A stretch of DNA of 64,000 bases. Origin: Nansenia antarctica. Its lineage: Eukaryota; Chordata; Actinopteri; Argentiniformes; Microstomatidae. This document shows, piece by piece, positions 9,692 to 19,644 of the stretch (the first letter of the stretch is position 1; every line of letters begins with the position of its first letter). Under the pieces are notes generated by a model, which did not search any database, was not told the DNA's origin, and was given only the letters and a program-made list of their open reading frames with translations. The position numbers and the translations under genes were made by a program. The stretch is taken from positions 64,032,729 to 64,096,728 of the forward strand of contig OZ022341.1 in assembly GCA_963989245.1 (NCBI GenBank), read 5' to 3'.

Positions 9692-10343
9692 TGTAACAGA
9701 GTTGGGAATGTATGTTTAGTTGTGATGAATGTAGATGAGTTTCGCCGTGCTTTGAGCAGCCCTGGTTGTTGTTGGAGCCCCCCTTTGGAGTTTGGGTGTA
9801 CTGCAGGTCTGCACGTTCGTTTGTCCTTCTCTTGTTGCCGTACTTGCGGTGGTGCGTCAGAAAATGGCCGCCAGCTTAATGGGTATGTGCGCATGTAAAA
9901 CGCTCCTCGTGTTTTGTTGTTTGTATGGAGAATCTTGTAATGTAGGGTGAAAATGTTGGTGTAGTACTGTGCTGTTTGTTTTTACATGTATTGTGATGTA
10001 TTGTGATGATGTGAAACAGAACATTTATTGTATGTTGTTTTGAACGTGCAGATTCACAAGCAGACCAGAGAAGAATTGTGTTCTATATGTCTTCTCTGCA
10101 GGTATGTCGCTCCACATGTTGTTTGTAATTGTTATTTGTAATGTTTGAGGGAAGTTTGTGTTCTTTCTGTGAACAAACTGTCCTGATGTGAAATGTACAT
10201 AGGCGGTGGTGCGTCAGAGAACATGGCCGCCACCTCAATGGATTCACAAGCAGACCAGAGAAGAATTGTGTTCTATATGTCTTCTCTGCAGGTCAAATAA
10301 ACGAATTAAATGAAAGAAGTTTGGCTGTTTGACCATCGTTACA
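9692..10343 (+). repeat. Ty3/gypsy 3' LTR (copy B)
   Basis: Same 652-bp sequence as 2066-2717 (TGTAAC...GTTACA), preceded by the same purine tract at 9680-9691. The sequence to its right is one arm of an inverted repeat, so the element landed at or inside that repeat. Confidence 0.92.
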
Positions 10344-10433
10344 CCTACATAAATTACACGTATTTACATTCATCCAGGATTCTATTACTGTGACTGAATA
10401 CTGAAATCTGAAGCAAGCCTACACTGACATTTT
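10344..10433 (+). repeat. Left arm of an ~89-bp inverted repeat (partner 14053-14141)
   Basis: The segment beginning CCTACATAAATTACACG matches the reverse complement of 14053-14141 with a few substitutions and one indel. The arms enclose about 3.6 kb. The left arm is cut by the gypsy LTR, so the repeat may once have extended further; the right arm continues past 14141 with no testable partner. It could be the terminal or subterminal repeat of a DNA transposon. Confidence 0.8.
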
Positions 10434-10765
10434 AGCAGTGTTGATAGCCTAGCCTAGGATAATGTTAGCCGACAGCCTGCCAACGCACCTCCCGCTATGG
10501 TTATACCTAAGTACAGGCTTATTTGCATTCACTCAGGATATTCAAACGTTCCAATTAGAACATTGAGTGTTAGGTTGTTGAATAATTGTCTGGACAATTG
10601 TCTGGCTAGCTACCAGCTCCCAAGCAGCAACGTTTATAGATGAGATTTTGAAATTCTGTAGACATTTTTACCAATATATTGCATTAGGCTACACAGATGT
10701 TTATTTCATGTAGGCTACTTAGACTGGGCTAGATATTTTTATGGCTATATACTTTTTTTTTTTTT
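10434..10765. other. AT-rich sequence, no gene seen
   Basis: This stretch lies between the inverted-repeat arm and the integrase-like exon. It has short homopolymer runs, including a T tract around 10751-10767. No coding or element signature was recognised. Confidence 0.5.
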
Positions 10766-11346
10766 TTATGGCTCCAACATCTTCACAGACTCAAAGATGA
10801 AGGTCAGTTTGATGGTGACTTCTTGGACAAGAACCTTATCTTATTCTGCTTCCTTGGTTTGATTCAGGTAAGTGGCATCAACAATGGATGGTGTAGACAT
10901 GTATAGCCTAAAATACTCTAACCAACAGGCCTATGATTATACTTTAATAAAAGGCCTAAACTTTTCCCAGTAATCAATTTTGTAATTTTATTTGGTATTA
11001 CTCTGATCATGTCCGCAGGATGAATTGGATTCAGTTAAGGAGACCTGGAACAGCCATCTGATTCGTCCATCAAGGAATGAGCTTGTTCCCCACGGTCGCC
11101 CGGATATCATGTATACCATACCTGAATTGTATGGCACAGGCGATTATCTGTGTCAAGTGTCGGAGGAAAATCGTACCAACTGTGAAGGCGACTGTATCCA
11201 CCGCCATGACATAGCTTGTGATGAGGACGTTTTCACCCTGTGCACCCACATAATGGCACAAAACAATCTCCATGTTCCTGTGGATGGCAATTGACCTCTA
11301 CATTTCCTTGAGGGAAGAATTGTCTGCACTTGTAAATGTTGAGTGA
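10766..11346 (+). pseudogene. Remnant of a fish integrase-core-domain protein, two exons, frameshifted
   Basis: Two coding blocks are separated by a good intron. The first ends CTTGGTTTGATTCAG then GTAAGT at 10868. The second begins GATGAATTGGAT at 11019 after CCGCAG. Together they encode GDFLDKNLILFCFLGLIQ followed by DELDSVKETWNSHLIRPSRN, a pattern I recognise from the C-terminal part of rve-type integrase-core proteins that are common in fish genomes; the source family name is uncertain. A one-base shift near 11285 ends the frame at TGA 11292-11294, while the expected continuation (AIDLYISLREEL) is in the next frame to 11346. The catalytic core itself is missing. It is probably dead. Confidence 0.6.
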
Positions 11347-11501
11347 GTGAGATTCATATGAGGACCATCACCAGGCTCTGGAATACATTCACATGGGCCA
11401 GCTCCAAGCAGCCTCTTCATAGACTCTTATTATTTTGAAAGGGTGATGGACAAACCTGGGATGTCAGTATCTTGAGTAAAACTACAGAATATAATGCATT
11501 T

Positions 11502-11949
11502 ACCTTAGCAGTGGAAATTATCAAATAAATGGCAAAACAAAATTAAAGTCAAAACATTTTTGTTTAATAAATTGACTAATGTGCATGTTATTTGAGAACT
11601 CTGATATACTGTTAATATCATAACATGAAAGAAACTCAGGGTAAGCTGAACCTTAGCACTGGAAATAATCAAATAAATGACAAAGATTAATGCCACGTTT
11701 TTGTTGAATAATTGACTTGTGCATGTTATTTGAGCACCCTGATATACTGTTAATCAGAACCCTGATATGCTGTTAAACATGAAACTAACCCAGGGTAAAC
11801 TGAACCCTGGCAGTGGAAATAATCAAATGAATGTACAAAAAATAAATAAAGTCCCCTTTTTTGTTGAATAATTGACGAATGTGCATGCTGTTTGAGGACC
11901 CTGATATACTGTTAATAGCATAACATGAAAGAAACTCAGGGTAAGCAGA
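11502..11949 (+). repeat. Three tandem ~148-bp repeats
   Basis: Units start at about 11502, 11650 and 11804. Each opens with a form of ACC(T/C)T(A/G)GCAGTGGAAAT and ends with CTCAGGGTAAGC(T/A)GA or similar. Each contains ATTGAC followed by GTGCATG and a GATATACTGTTAAT motif. The units are diverged, so the array is old. Confidence 0.8.
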
Positions 11950-12273
11950 ATTACGGAAAGAGAGAGAATGAAGGTGCCATTCTGCCACAACAACACCGTT
12001 TCCTGGGGACCTCGAGAGAGATGGTGAATTACCTACAGTAGAATAGAGAAGCATAACATGAGCTACATGCAGTTGTAGATGTACATACCCAATCATGTAC
12101 ATTGAACTCACACACCTGACACTTACCACTAAATAATGTCCATCACCCACACGTTTGCATCAAGGACGCTGGTGAACTCTTCTGCCAATTCAAGGTATGA
12201 TCCATAGTTGTTTGGGACTTCTAACACACACCCACATGTGTGGGACTGGGGGCTTCTTGTAAAGGTACTCTTA
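11950..12273. other. Intervening sequence, no gene seen
   Basis: No coding or repeat signature was recognised between the 148-bp tandem repeats and the Harbinger-like element. Confidence 0.45.
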
Positions 12274-13877
12274 GGCCCAATCCCAATTCACCCCTAGCCC
12301 TTCGTTTTCACCCCTATGGCTCGATTTGCGCGTTCACGTTTAGGGCGAGGGCTGTCTCAATTCATATTTCGTCGAGGGCTAGGGGTAAGGGGGAGGGCTA
12401 ACTATTACTTCGTTTCGAGGGATTTCAGGACCAGACTAGCTTCGAAGGGCTAACGGTACGCTACCCCTTGATACCAGGATGCATTGCGAATCATCTACAG
12501 AAATCTTATGTCGCTCTATTCAATGCGGAAATGTCATTTTAATTCTCTGTAATTACTTATTAATAAAGATTTGAAAAATTATGATAACCATCTTATTGTC
12601 TTAGTTTAATGTCATTACAATGCATTATATACCTTTTATTTATAACACGCATAACCCAAAAATCGCTTTTATGTCGGTGCTGTGTCTAACGTTACAGTAA
12701 CGCAACGCTGCATGACAGTCGAGCATTTCAGAGATGTACAGTCATAAATCAATTATTACCTGTGGCGTTTGACAGCGGATGATGGTACACATATGTAAAG
12801 TTATCTATCAAACGTTCGGCTGACTTGTACATGATGCGCATTTTGACCTATTTCCACCCGCAATCTAATCCGAGCAGTTGTTATTATGTAATATTATTAA
12901 TGGGTTGTATCATTCATTTCAATGCATTATAGACCTTTTCTTTATAACAAGCACAACAACAACAAAACGTTATCATGCCGATGTGCTGTGTGTCTAACGT
13001 TACAAGCTGATTTGTGCATGACAGCCGCGCATTGACATATTTCCATGTCTGATGTCTAATGTCTGTTGTACTAATGTCATTTCAATGCATTATAGACCTT
13101 TTCTTTATAACAAGCACAACAACAACAAAACGTTATTATGCCGATGTGCTGTGTGCTGTGTGTCTAACGTTACAAGCTGATTTGTGCATGACAGCCGCGC
13201 ATTGACATATTTCCATGTCTAATGGCATATGACACGCGAAATGTAACTACAGTTAAGGATACGCGTAAAGGATGATGATATATCACCGTTCGACTCTACT
13301 GAGAAATGTTTCCGCTTATTTGTCATCTCTCCTTCACAGGCAAATGTGGCCGCGTCCCCAAGAGATCCTCTTTCTACGTTTTTGACCACCACTATGATGG
13401 ATTGATTATTGGATTCTAGACGACGAATTGTTCTGAGAAAGGCGCTTGGTAACGTGATTTTTGGACAACGCTTTATGACTATTGATGGACTGGTTGTTTT
13501 GGTTGGAGTCATTCATTGTCATTAAATTCATTGTCATTATTGCGATGTCCACAAAAAAGACATCGCTGACGGAAGAGACTAAAAAAGGAACGTCTAAACA
13601 CTACAGTGTGTTGATAACAAACGAAAATAGATGCTTATAGCACACGCAACAGAAATAAACACAGCTGAAGAAGGCATTGCGAGATGTGAGAATTCGCCGG
13701 CAACACAACGCGTCAACCGTACCGCGTGATGACGTAGGCGCCGTGAAGGGTTGTCCCAATTCATAGGGCTTTGATTTCAAGAGGTAGGGCTTGTGACGTA
13801 TTCGAAGGCCTTGCCTTCGAATCGAGTGACACTCGAAAACGAGCCATAGGGGTAGAAAAGAGAATCGGGATTGGGCC
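12274..13877. mobile_element. Non-autonomous Harbinger-like DNA transposon, copy 1
   Basis: The left end GGCCCAATCCCAATTC is the inverted partner of the right end GAATCGGGATTGGGCC. Both sides are flanked by TTA (12271-12273 and 13878-13880), a 3-bp target duplication as expected for PIF/Harbinger. Inside are two or three internal repeats built around AATGCATTATAGACC with CTAACGTTACA (about 12600, 12920, 13080). No transposase was found. A 97-codon minus-strand frame (13219-13512) shows no recognisable domain. A second, interrupted copy is at 16484-21075. Confidence 0.75.
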
Positions 13878-14052
13878 TTAGGCTCAACAAATCGGATGTG
13901 GATTTCCTTGGCAACCAGGAGGTCTGCACCTATTAAAGACAACACAAAATGGTATGGATGCCACCCATTAGTCAATTAATTGACTGATTAGTATTAGTCA
14001 ATACATTTTTACAGCACTGAACAGACTTCAAAGGAACAGGAAAATGTCCCCG

Positions 14053-14141
14053 AAATGTCAGTGTAGGCTTGCTTCAGATTTCGGTATTCGGTTACAGTAA
14101 TAGAATCCTGGATGAATGTAAATACGTGTAATTTATGTAGG
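14053..14141 (-). repeat. Right arm of the ~89-bp inverted repeat (partner 10344-10433)
   Basis: Reverse-complement match to 10344-10433. It lies outside the Harbinger-like element, which must therefore have inserted between the two arms if they belong to one older unit. Confidence 0.8.
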
Positions 14142-14318
14142 TTATAACATTAGTCTACTTACCAGTTACAACAACGTGAATTTTGGGAAAGTGGGATGCT
14201 GACTGTATGAACCTGCCGAACATGCGCCGCGGACGGGCAGGAGTAGGGAGCCCTCAGTTTACGTCAGGTGGGGAGTGATTTGCGGAGTGATTTGCGGGCG
14301 GAGTGATTTGCGGGGTGA

Positions 14319-14510
14319 GTTTACTAAACTGTGCGCACAGTTTATGAATCTGAGGCCACAGTTTACTAAACTGTGCGCACAGTTTATGAATCTGAGGCCA
14401 CAGTTTACTAAACTGTGCGCACAGTTTATGAATCTGAGGCCACAGTTTACTAAACTGTGCGCACAGTTTATGAATCTGAGGCCACAGTTTACTAAACTGT
14501 GCGCACAGTT
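14319..14510 (+). repeat. 42-bp tandem repeat, ~4.6 units, each with a 20-bp perfect palindrome
   Basis: Units start at 14319, 14361, 14403, 14445 and 14487 (partial) and look identical. Each contains the self-complementary 20-mer TAAACTGTGCGCACAGTTTA. Because 42 is a multiple of three, several frames on both strands stay open, which explains the apparent proteins here. Upstream, the 13-mer GGAGTGATTTGCG recurs three times with variation (14271-14315). Confidence 0.95.
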
Positions 14511-14734
14511 GACTCTTTTTTTCTTCTTTTTCTCCTTGGTGACCCCAGAGGGGCTCCGTAGATAATAAACCCCCAGCAGGCATCCACAAAATGGGAAAAT
14601 CTCAAGAAAATATATAAGGTTACCAGAGAGCAATGTGGTTAGATGTACTGTTTAACCTTTTTTCCATCACGAATACTGAAGGTGTACTGTAAGAAAGGCA
14701 TAAAAGCATTATTTGTAATTCTTGTCATTATTAA

Positions 14735-14736
<2 letters not shown>

Positions 14737-14765
<29 letters not shown>
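14737..14765. repeat. (GT)n microsatellite
   Basis: An uninterrupted GT dinucleotide run just upstream of the splice acceptor of the Myb/SANT-like exon. Confidence 0.95.
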
Positions 14766-14769
<4 letters not shown>

Positions 14770-14783
14770 TGTGTTTATTGCAG

Positions 14784-15527
14784 GAGTTGAAAACTCCCAA
14801 AACGGGGGCAGAGGCTGGAGAAGTTACAGCTGCCAACTGGCAGTTCTTCTCCAAATGCACGATGTGCTGGGTGCTAGACCATCTATTGACCCGCCTGTGG
14901 TGGTCAGTTCTTTAGAGACTGGTCCCAAGGTAAGGTTTGAAGATTAGATACAACCACATTTACCAAGTAATACAACAGTAATTCATCCATTTCTGGCATG
15001 TATTTACTTCTCATTTGTTTTGTTTTTTCTTTCAGGAAATGCCCAACCCCAACCTCGCCTCAGCCCCAGCCCCAGCCTCTCCCTCCGCCTCAGCCCCAGC
15101 CCCAGCCTCTCCCTCCGCCTCAGCCCCAGCCCCAGCCTCTCCCTCCGCCTCAGCCCCAGCCCCAGCCTCTCCCTCCGCCTCAGCCCCAGCCCCAGCCTCT
15201 CCCTCCGCCTCAGCCCCAGCCCCAGCCTCTCCCTCCGCCTCAGCCCCAGCCCCAGCCTCTCCCTCCGCCTCAGCCCCAGCCTCTCCCTCCGCCTCAGCCC
15301 CAGCCTCTCCCTCCGCCTCAGCCCCAGCCCCAGCCTCTCCCTCCGCCTCAGCCCCAGCCCCAGCCAGCCCTCAAACCCTGAGGAAGAAGAGGAGGAATAC
15401 CAACGTTGGGTCCATAATAGAAAGGGACATGGAGCTTGAGCAACAGCGTCACGCCACGAATAATACAAATACTAAAGAGTTCCTCTCCCCTTTTAAGCTA
15501 TTAATTGACGAAATCCCAGACAAATAG
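14784..15527 (+). CDS. Two 3' exons of a Myb/SANT-like DNA-binding protein (partial gene)
   Basis: Exon one runs 14784-14929 between TTGCAG and GTAAGG. Exon two starts at 15036 after TTTCAG and ends at TAG 15525-15527; phases match (phase 0 junction). Exon one encodes a stretch ending LGARPSIDPPVVV, typical of the end of Myb/SANT-like (Myb_DNA-bind_4) domains, which occur in Harbinger accessory proteins and in many fish genes. Exon two begins EMPNP, runs through a 10-residue Ala/Ser/Pro repeat coded by a minisatellite, and ends with a basic then charged helical tail (QTLRKKRRN...IPDK). The 5' exons with the Myb helices were not found in the window. It may be the Myb-like protein of a DNA transposon or a domesticated relative. 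Confidence 0.5.
15059..15366 (+). repeat. 30-bp coding minisatellite (Ala-Ser-Pro repeat)
   Basis: About ten units of TCAGCCCCAGCCCCAGCCTC plus TCCCTCCGCC. Eight are 30 bp and two are 24 bp (around 15271-15318), all multiples of three. All three plus frames and a minus frame are open through it, so open frames alone are not evidence of coding. The frame joined to the flanking exon sequence reads ASAPAPASPS. Confidence 0.95.
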
Positions 15528-15533
15528 TTTAGA

Positions 15534-15613
15534 GGGGGTATTCCATCAACTATGCTAAAGGAAAGTCCTTATTTCCTGGATTTTCCTTTAGCAACGTTGA
15601 CGGAATAGGCCCC
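15534..15613. repeat. 80-bp foldback (MITE-like remnant)
   Basis: GGGGGTATTCCATCAAC pairs with GTTGACGGAATAGGCCCC, and the inner TGCTAAAGGAAA pairs with TTTCCTTTAGCA, giving a nearly complete hairpin. A second GGGGGGTATTCCATCA occurs at about 15650. The GGGGTATTCC end resembles Harbinger-type terminal repeats in fish (recalled, not checked). It lies 7 bp after the stop of the Myb/SANT-like frame, so it might be the end of the element encoding that protein. Confidence 0.5.
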
Positions 15614-16483
15614 AAGTTGTTTACAGTTCTGTTCCAGTTTGTGTTATTCGGGGGGTATTCCATCATCTTTGCATATTTTTGTATTTTTCTTTTACTGTTC
15701 TTAATTGTATTAAAGTGTTTGTTTCTAACTTATTGTTGGTAGATTCATTGTGAGCATGAATAACAGATTGTCTTATAAAATAAAACCACATTTTTCCATG
15801 TAGCTAGTTGGTAGCTACGTTCCCAAGACAACTAAACAGTAAAAATCCTAAAATTCTGAGACAGATATTTTAGTAAGAAATTCTTTATTTGAAGAAATCA
15901 AAGACTTCGGGAAACATAAGATCAATAAGCAGCATCTGACAAATTCGAATTCCGTCGTAGCGAAGGAGAACTTTAATCCCTGAAGATGCAGAAAATCAAC
16001 GTTTATTCGTGTCTTACACACACACACATTTTACAACTTGTTTAGCTATTAAGTTCCGACGTTTCTGTCAAAGTAGTATCTACGGTAACGTAGCTAGCGA
16101 ACAGACGTAAAAACGTCAGATCAGATATACAGACAGGTTATTTTGATAAACTTGACACATTTTTGGAATTGATATGTGACAGGGCATGGTTAAAAAGTCC
16201 GCAAATAGGGCAAAATCATTTTTCTGTTTTTTCCAGATTATGAAAGGGTAGATTGTAAGCTTTAAAATGACATGTCATACATTGAAATCTGAAACAAGTT
16301 GAAGAAGTCATGGATATTTGAATGTTGATACCCCCTGAACCACCGTACTGAGATATCCAGCCTCAATCTTCAGAGATGTTTTTCACAGAGGTAATGGGTG
16401 GGAACAATAGCTGGTTATCTCCACCCTAATCACTCCCTCAAGACAACCACACGCTCAAGACAACCACTCCCCCATTACACTAC
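15614..16483. other. Unassigned sequence, no gene seen
   Basis: AT-rich sequence with a short repeated word CTCAAGACAACCAC (around 16437 and 16454). No coding or element signature was recognised apart from the GGGGGGTATTCCATCA word at its left side. Confidence 0.4.
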
Positions 16484-17655
16484 GGGTGAATCCCAATTCA
16501 CCACTCCGGCTCCGTTTTCACCCCTCCGCTCCGTTTTGCGCGTTTACGTGTAGCCGTAGTGGCGTCCCAATTCATTACTCATTTAGGGTTAGGGTTAGGG
16601 TTTTCCATGGCTCCGTTTGGAGAAAATCTTGACCCTCGTTCGATTCGGAGCCATGAGACTCCCTTCCGGCATGCATTGCGAAACATCTACAGCAGTGGTT
16701 CTCAACCTTTTTTGGGCCAGCGCCCCCCTGTCCATTATCCAGGTCTCTTACCGCCCCCCATCAAAAAAAAGTAGGCTTATTTTCTTCCCTGAATATTAAT
16801 GCTGACTAATATTCTGTGTTATATCACAGAACAACAATAACACAGCAGCGATTTCACACATGTCCGGTGCAGAACAAACAGTAGGCTACAAAACTGTATA
16901 TTACAACTAACATTGTTTGTTTTTTAAGTGTGCTGGTGTTGCATTTCGCCAAATTGCTGTTTTATGATGCTAATATTTATTCATTTTTGATTGGACTTTG
17001 GGGGGGTGTCACAATATGGCCGCAAACGCTAGGGGGCTATTATTTTAATGTTTTATTTAGTATTCTATGGTATTATTTTCATAAACTGACCAGTCCGAAT
17101 TTCTCATATCAAAACATAACAAAGTTACAAAGTTCAGAGCTCTGCGCTCTGGGAGCGCTCAGAGATGGGTGCTCTGACTGAAAACACGGTTTTGCCCGAG
17201 CGAACTGACCGTTCGTGCATTTACGAACGTACCCGTAATAACACTGCTGATAGCTGATCAATCGCAAGCAGACAGAGTAGTGGTTTCCTATAGCAACAAA
17301 AGACGATGACAGCTGTTCAGAGTGCTTATGTGTTCGTTTCCAGGACATCAGAGGAGCAACATATCACAAAAAGCGATCGTATATTTTAGTTTGTAAACGT
17401 TAAGACGAACACATCGCAATGCTAACCTCAGAATGGCACTAGGGATAACATCCACAACAACACTTAACAGTAATACATTTATGTAATATACTGTGATGAA
17501 CCTGCGAGGCGAGGGGACATTCGTAGCTGATTTCTCCAGGTTAGATTATTGGTAAGCGACAGAGAACTTTCAGGACTGGTTTATTACAATACGATCGCTT
17601 TTTTGAGATAGGTTGTTCCTGCTGTGATGTTCTGGTATGGTGGTATGGTATAAGG

Positions 17656-17735
17656 CAGGGGTGCCCACACTTTTTTGAACCAAGATCTACTTTTCAAGTA
17701 GCCAGTCTGCCAAGATCTACCAGTCTAGTTTAAAC
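17656..17735 (+). mobile_element. 5' end of a second hAT-type element (remnant)
   Basis: CAGGGGTGCCCACACTTTTT followed by a segment with repeated AAGATCTAC is typical of a hAT terminal region. The matching right end was not found, so only this end is claimed. It lies inside the 16693-19019 element. Confidence 0.45.
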
Positions 17736-17763
17736 ATCGCAAACGTACACGCACGTACTACAA

Positions 17764-17834
<71 letters not shown>
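17764..17834. repeat. (CA)n microsatellite
   Basis: A CA dinucleotide run with one G interruption near 17790. A second CA run occupies about 17932-17992, only 100 bp away. Confidence 0.95.
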
Positions 17835-17837
<3 letters not shown>

Positions 17838-17930
17838 CCCAGCCTGCATAGTACAATACACTTTCTCTCTCTCTGTCACACAGGAGAAGACCATCACAAA
17901 CCCTCCCTCTTTGCTATTCTCACTCACACA

Positions 17931-17931
<1 letters not shown>

Positions 17932-17992
<61 letters not shown>
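17932..17992. repeat. (CA)n microsatellite, second run
   Basis: A nearly pure CA repeat ending before GTCTGCAG. The open frames through both runs are repeat artefacts. Confidence 0.95.
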
Positions 17993-17994
<2 letters not shown>

Positions 17995-18218
17995 CTGCAG
18001 TACCATAGCCAATTACTGATCCAACAAACAGAAAAGTAAACCAGATACAAAACAGGTAGTTCCCTAGTTTGAAAGGAGGAAATAAATGCATTTCTCTACC
18101 TTAATCGAGCCGGGCCCGGTAGTGGAAAAGCGCCATTAGTGGGAGACCTGGCACTGGGAGGAGGCAGCTAGTTTCTAGTAGTCAGGGCTGTAGGAGCTGG
18201 TTGCAAGGTGTAGGCAGG

Positions 18219-18549
18219 CTGCAAGGTGTCATCAGCCACTGTGGATCTGTCATCGAAAAGGCAATCTGCAGCCTCGAGAAACGCTTTTTTCACAATTTCG
18301 CCGTCTTTGTTTTCTTCTTGTGTTTAACAAGAACGTGACTGACGCGATAAGAAGTTATCGTTGCAGCCGTACGTTTTCACTCTTTTGCCACATTTCCCTT
18401 CTTCCAAATAGCCATAGAAACAGCCATCGTAGATTTGCAGATCAGACAGACGCTCTTCCAATATCACATCGTGTAAAAAAGTCCTCCTCCCATTCTGGAT
18501 GGAAGCTGTACGTTATTGGCTTCTTACTTGGTCCAGCTTCCCCACTCAT
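18219..18549 (-). pseudogene. hAT transposase N-terminal remnant
   Basis: On the minus strand from an ATG at 18549, the product starts MSGEAGPSKKP and has FHPEWEEDFF. Frame changes and stops follow, with readable pieces YRVSHVLVKHKK and DGEIVKKAFLEAADCLFDD. These pieces and their order match the N-terminal part of hAT transposases related to vertebrate ZMYM6/SCAND3/GTF2IRD2-type proteins. At least two frameshifts and a stop make it inactive. It belongs to the 16693-19019 hAT. Confidence 0.7.
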
Positions 18550-19644
18550 TTGTATACCCTTTCTTTAGTATTATATAGTAAATAGTAGAAATTGGAAGGC
18601 TAACTAGTTAATTAGTCTCGCTGGTATTTAGTATTTGGGAGTTGGTGCTGTTGACCGCGCATGCGTGGTGAACCGTGTGTTAGGTGAAAAGATCAGATCG
18701 CAGACTGGCTTACCTGTACGTCAATCAAGTGGCAAAAGCCATAGTGAGGATGGATGATAGGCGAACTTTTTTTTTTTCTCCTTTTGGGTTTTGTTCAATG
18801 CCATGTGATCTACCCATACTACCTTTGAAAAGTCGTGCATTTACGAACGTACCCGTAATAACACCGCTGACAGCTGTTTTTCATGAGAAAAATACTTTAT
18901 GCGTCACCGCCCCCCAAGAACACCTCAACGCCCCCCTTTTTAAAATATTTGTTCCAGCGCCCCCCGATGTTGTCTGAACGCCCCCTGGGGGGCGGTACCG
19001 CCCCCGTTGAGAAACGATGATCTACAGAAATGTTCTTTTTGCTCTCGTAATACGGAAGCGAGCCTGAAATGTCATTTACTTTTTCTGGAATTACTTGTAA
19101 TTAAAGACTTGAAAAATTATGAGAACCATCGTATTATCTTAGTTTAATGTCATTACAATGCATTATAGACCTTTTATTTATAACAAACATAACCCAAAAA
19201 TCGCTTTTATGTCAGTGCTGTGTCTAACGTTACAGTTACGCAACGCTGCATGACGAGATGTACAATCATAAATCAATTATTACCTGTGGCGTTTGACAGC
19301 GGATGATGACATGTAAAGTTATCTATCAAACGTTCGTCTGACTTGTACATGATGCACATTTTGACCTATTTCCATGTAGCAGCACCCGCAATCTAATCCG
19401 AGCAGTTGTTATTAGGTAATATTATTAATGGGTTGTATCATTCATTTAAATGCATTATAGACCTTTTCTTTATAACAAGCACAACAACAACAAAACGTTA
19501 TTATGCCGATGTGCTGTGTGTCTAACGTTACAAGCTGATTTGTGCATGACAGCCGCGCATTGACATATTTCCATGTCTGATGTCTAATGTCTAATGTCTG
19601 ATGTACTAATGTCATTTCAATGCATTATAGACCTTTTCTTTACA

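Larger units (their letters stand above)
1..10343 (+). mobile_element. Ty3/gypsy tandem array: partial copy A - shared LTR - full copy B - LTR
   Basis: Positions 1-2717 recur at 7627-10343 with no difference noticed by eye. The order is internal-LTR-internal-LTR, so copy B (2066-10343) uses the 3' LTR of copy A as its 5' LTR. The polymerase order PR-RT-RNase H-IN and the HHCC/DD35E integrase are those of Ty3/gypsy. The left end of copy A lies outside the window, so no target duplication can be tested on that side. The right end abuts an inverted-repeat arm at 10344. Intact reading frames and identical LTRs indicate a very young structure, or an assembly duplication. Confidence 0.93.
16693..19019 (-). 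mobile_element. hAT transposon with 8-bp target duplication, inserted in the Harbinger-like copy
   Basis: It starts CAGTGGTTCTCAACC and ends GTTGAGAAACGATG, imperfect inverted ends. It is flanked by ATCTACAG on both sides (16685-16692 and 19020-19027), an exact 8-bp duplication. Removing it joins the host element as in copy 1. C-rich subterminal stretches (AGCGCCCCCC, CCGCCCCC) are present on both sides. A direct repeat of about 45 bp (CGTGCATTTACGAACGTACC...) occurs at about 17214 and 18834. A decayed transposase gene lies on the minus strand inside. Confidence 0.85.

Noticed and set aside
13219..13512. 97-codon minus-strand frame in the Harbinger-like element
   Set aside because: It has no recognisable transposase or Myb motif, and the element's second copy does not preserve an equivalent frame.
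14254..14633. Overlapping ~110-124-codon frames on both strands
   Set aside because: They come from the 42-bp repeat, whose length is a multiple of three. The repetitive peptides are not evidence of a protein.
15004..15468. Minus-strand and out-of-frame plus-strand ORFs over the 30-bp minisatellite
   Set aside because: They are repeat artefacts. Only the frame continuing from the spliced upstream exon and into the basic C-terminus was accepted.
17730..18050. 106-codon minus-strand frame
   Set aside because: Mostly Cys-Val dipeptides from two CA microsatellites.
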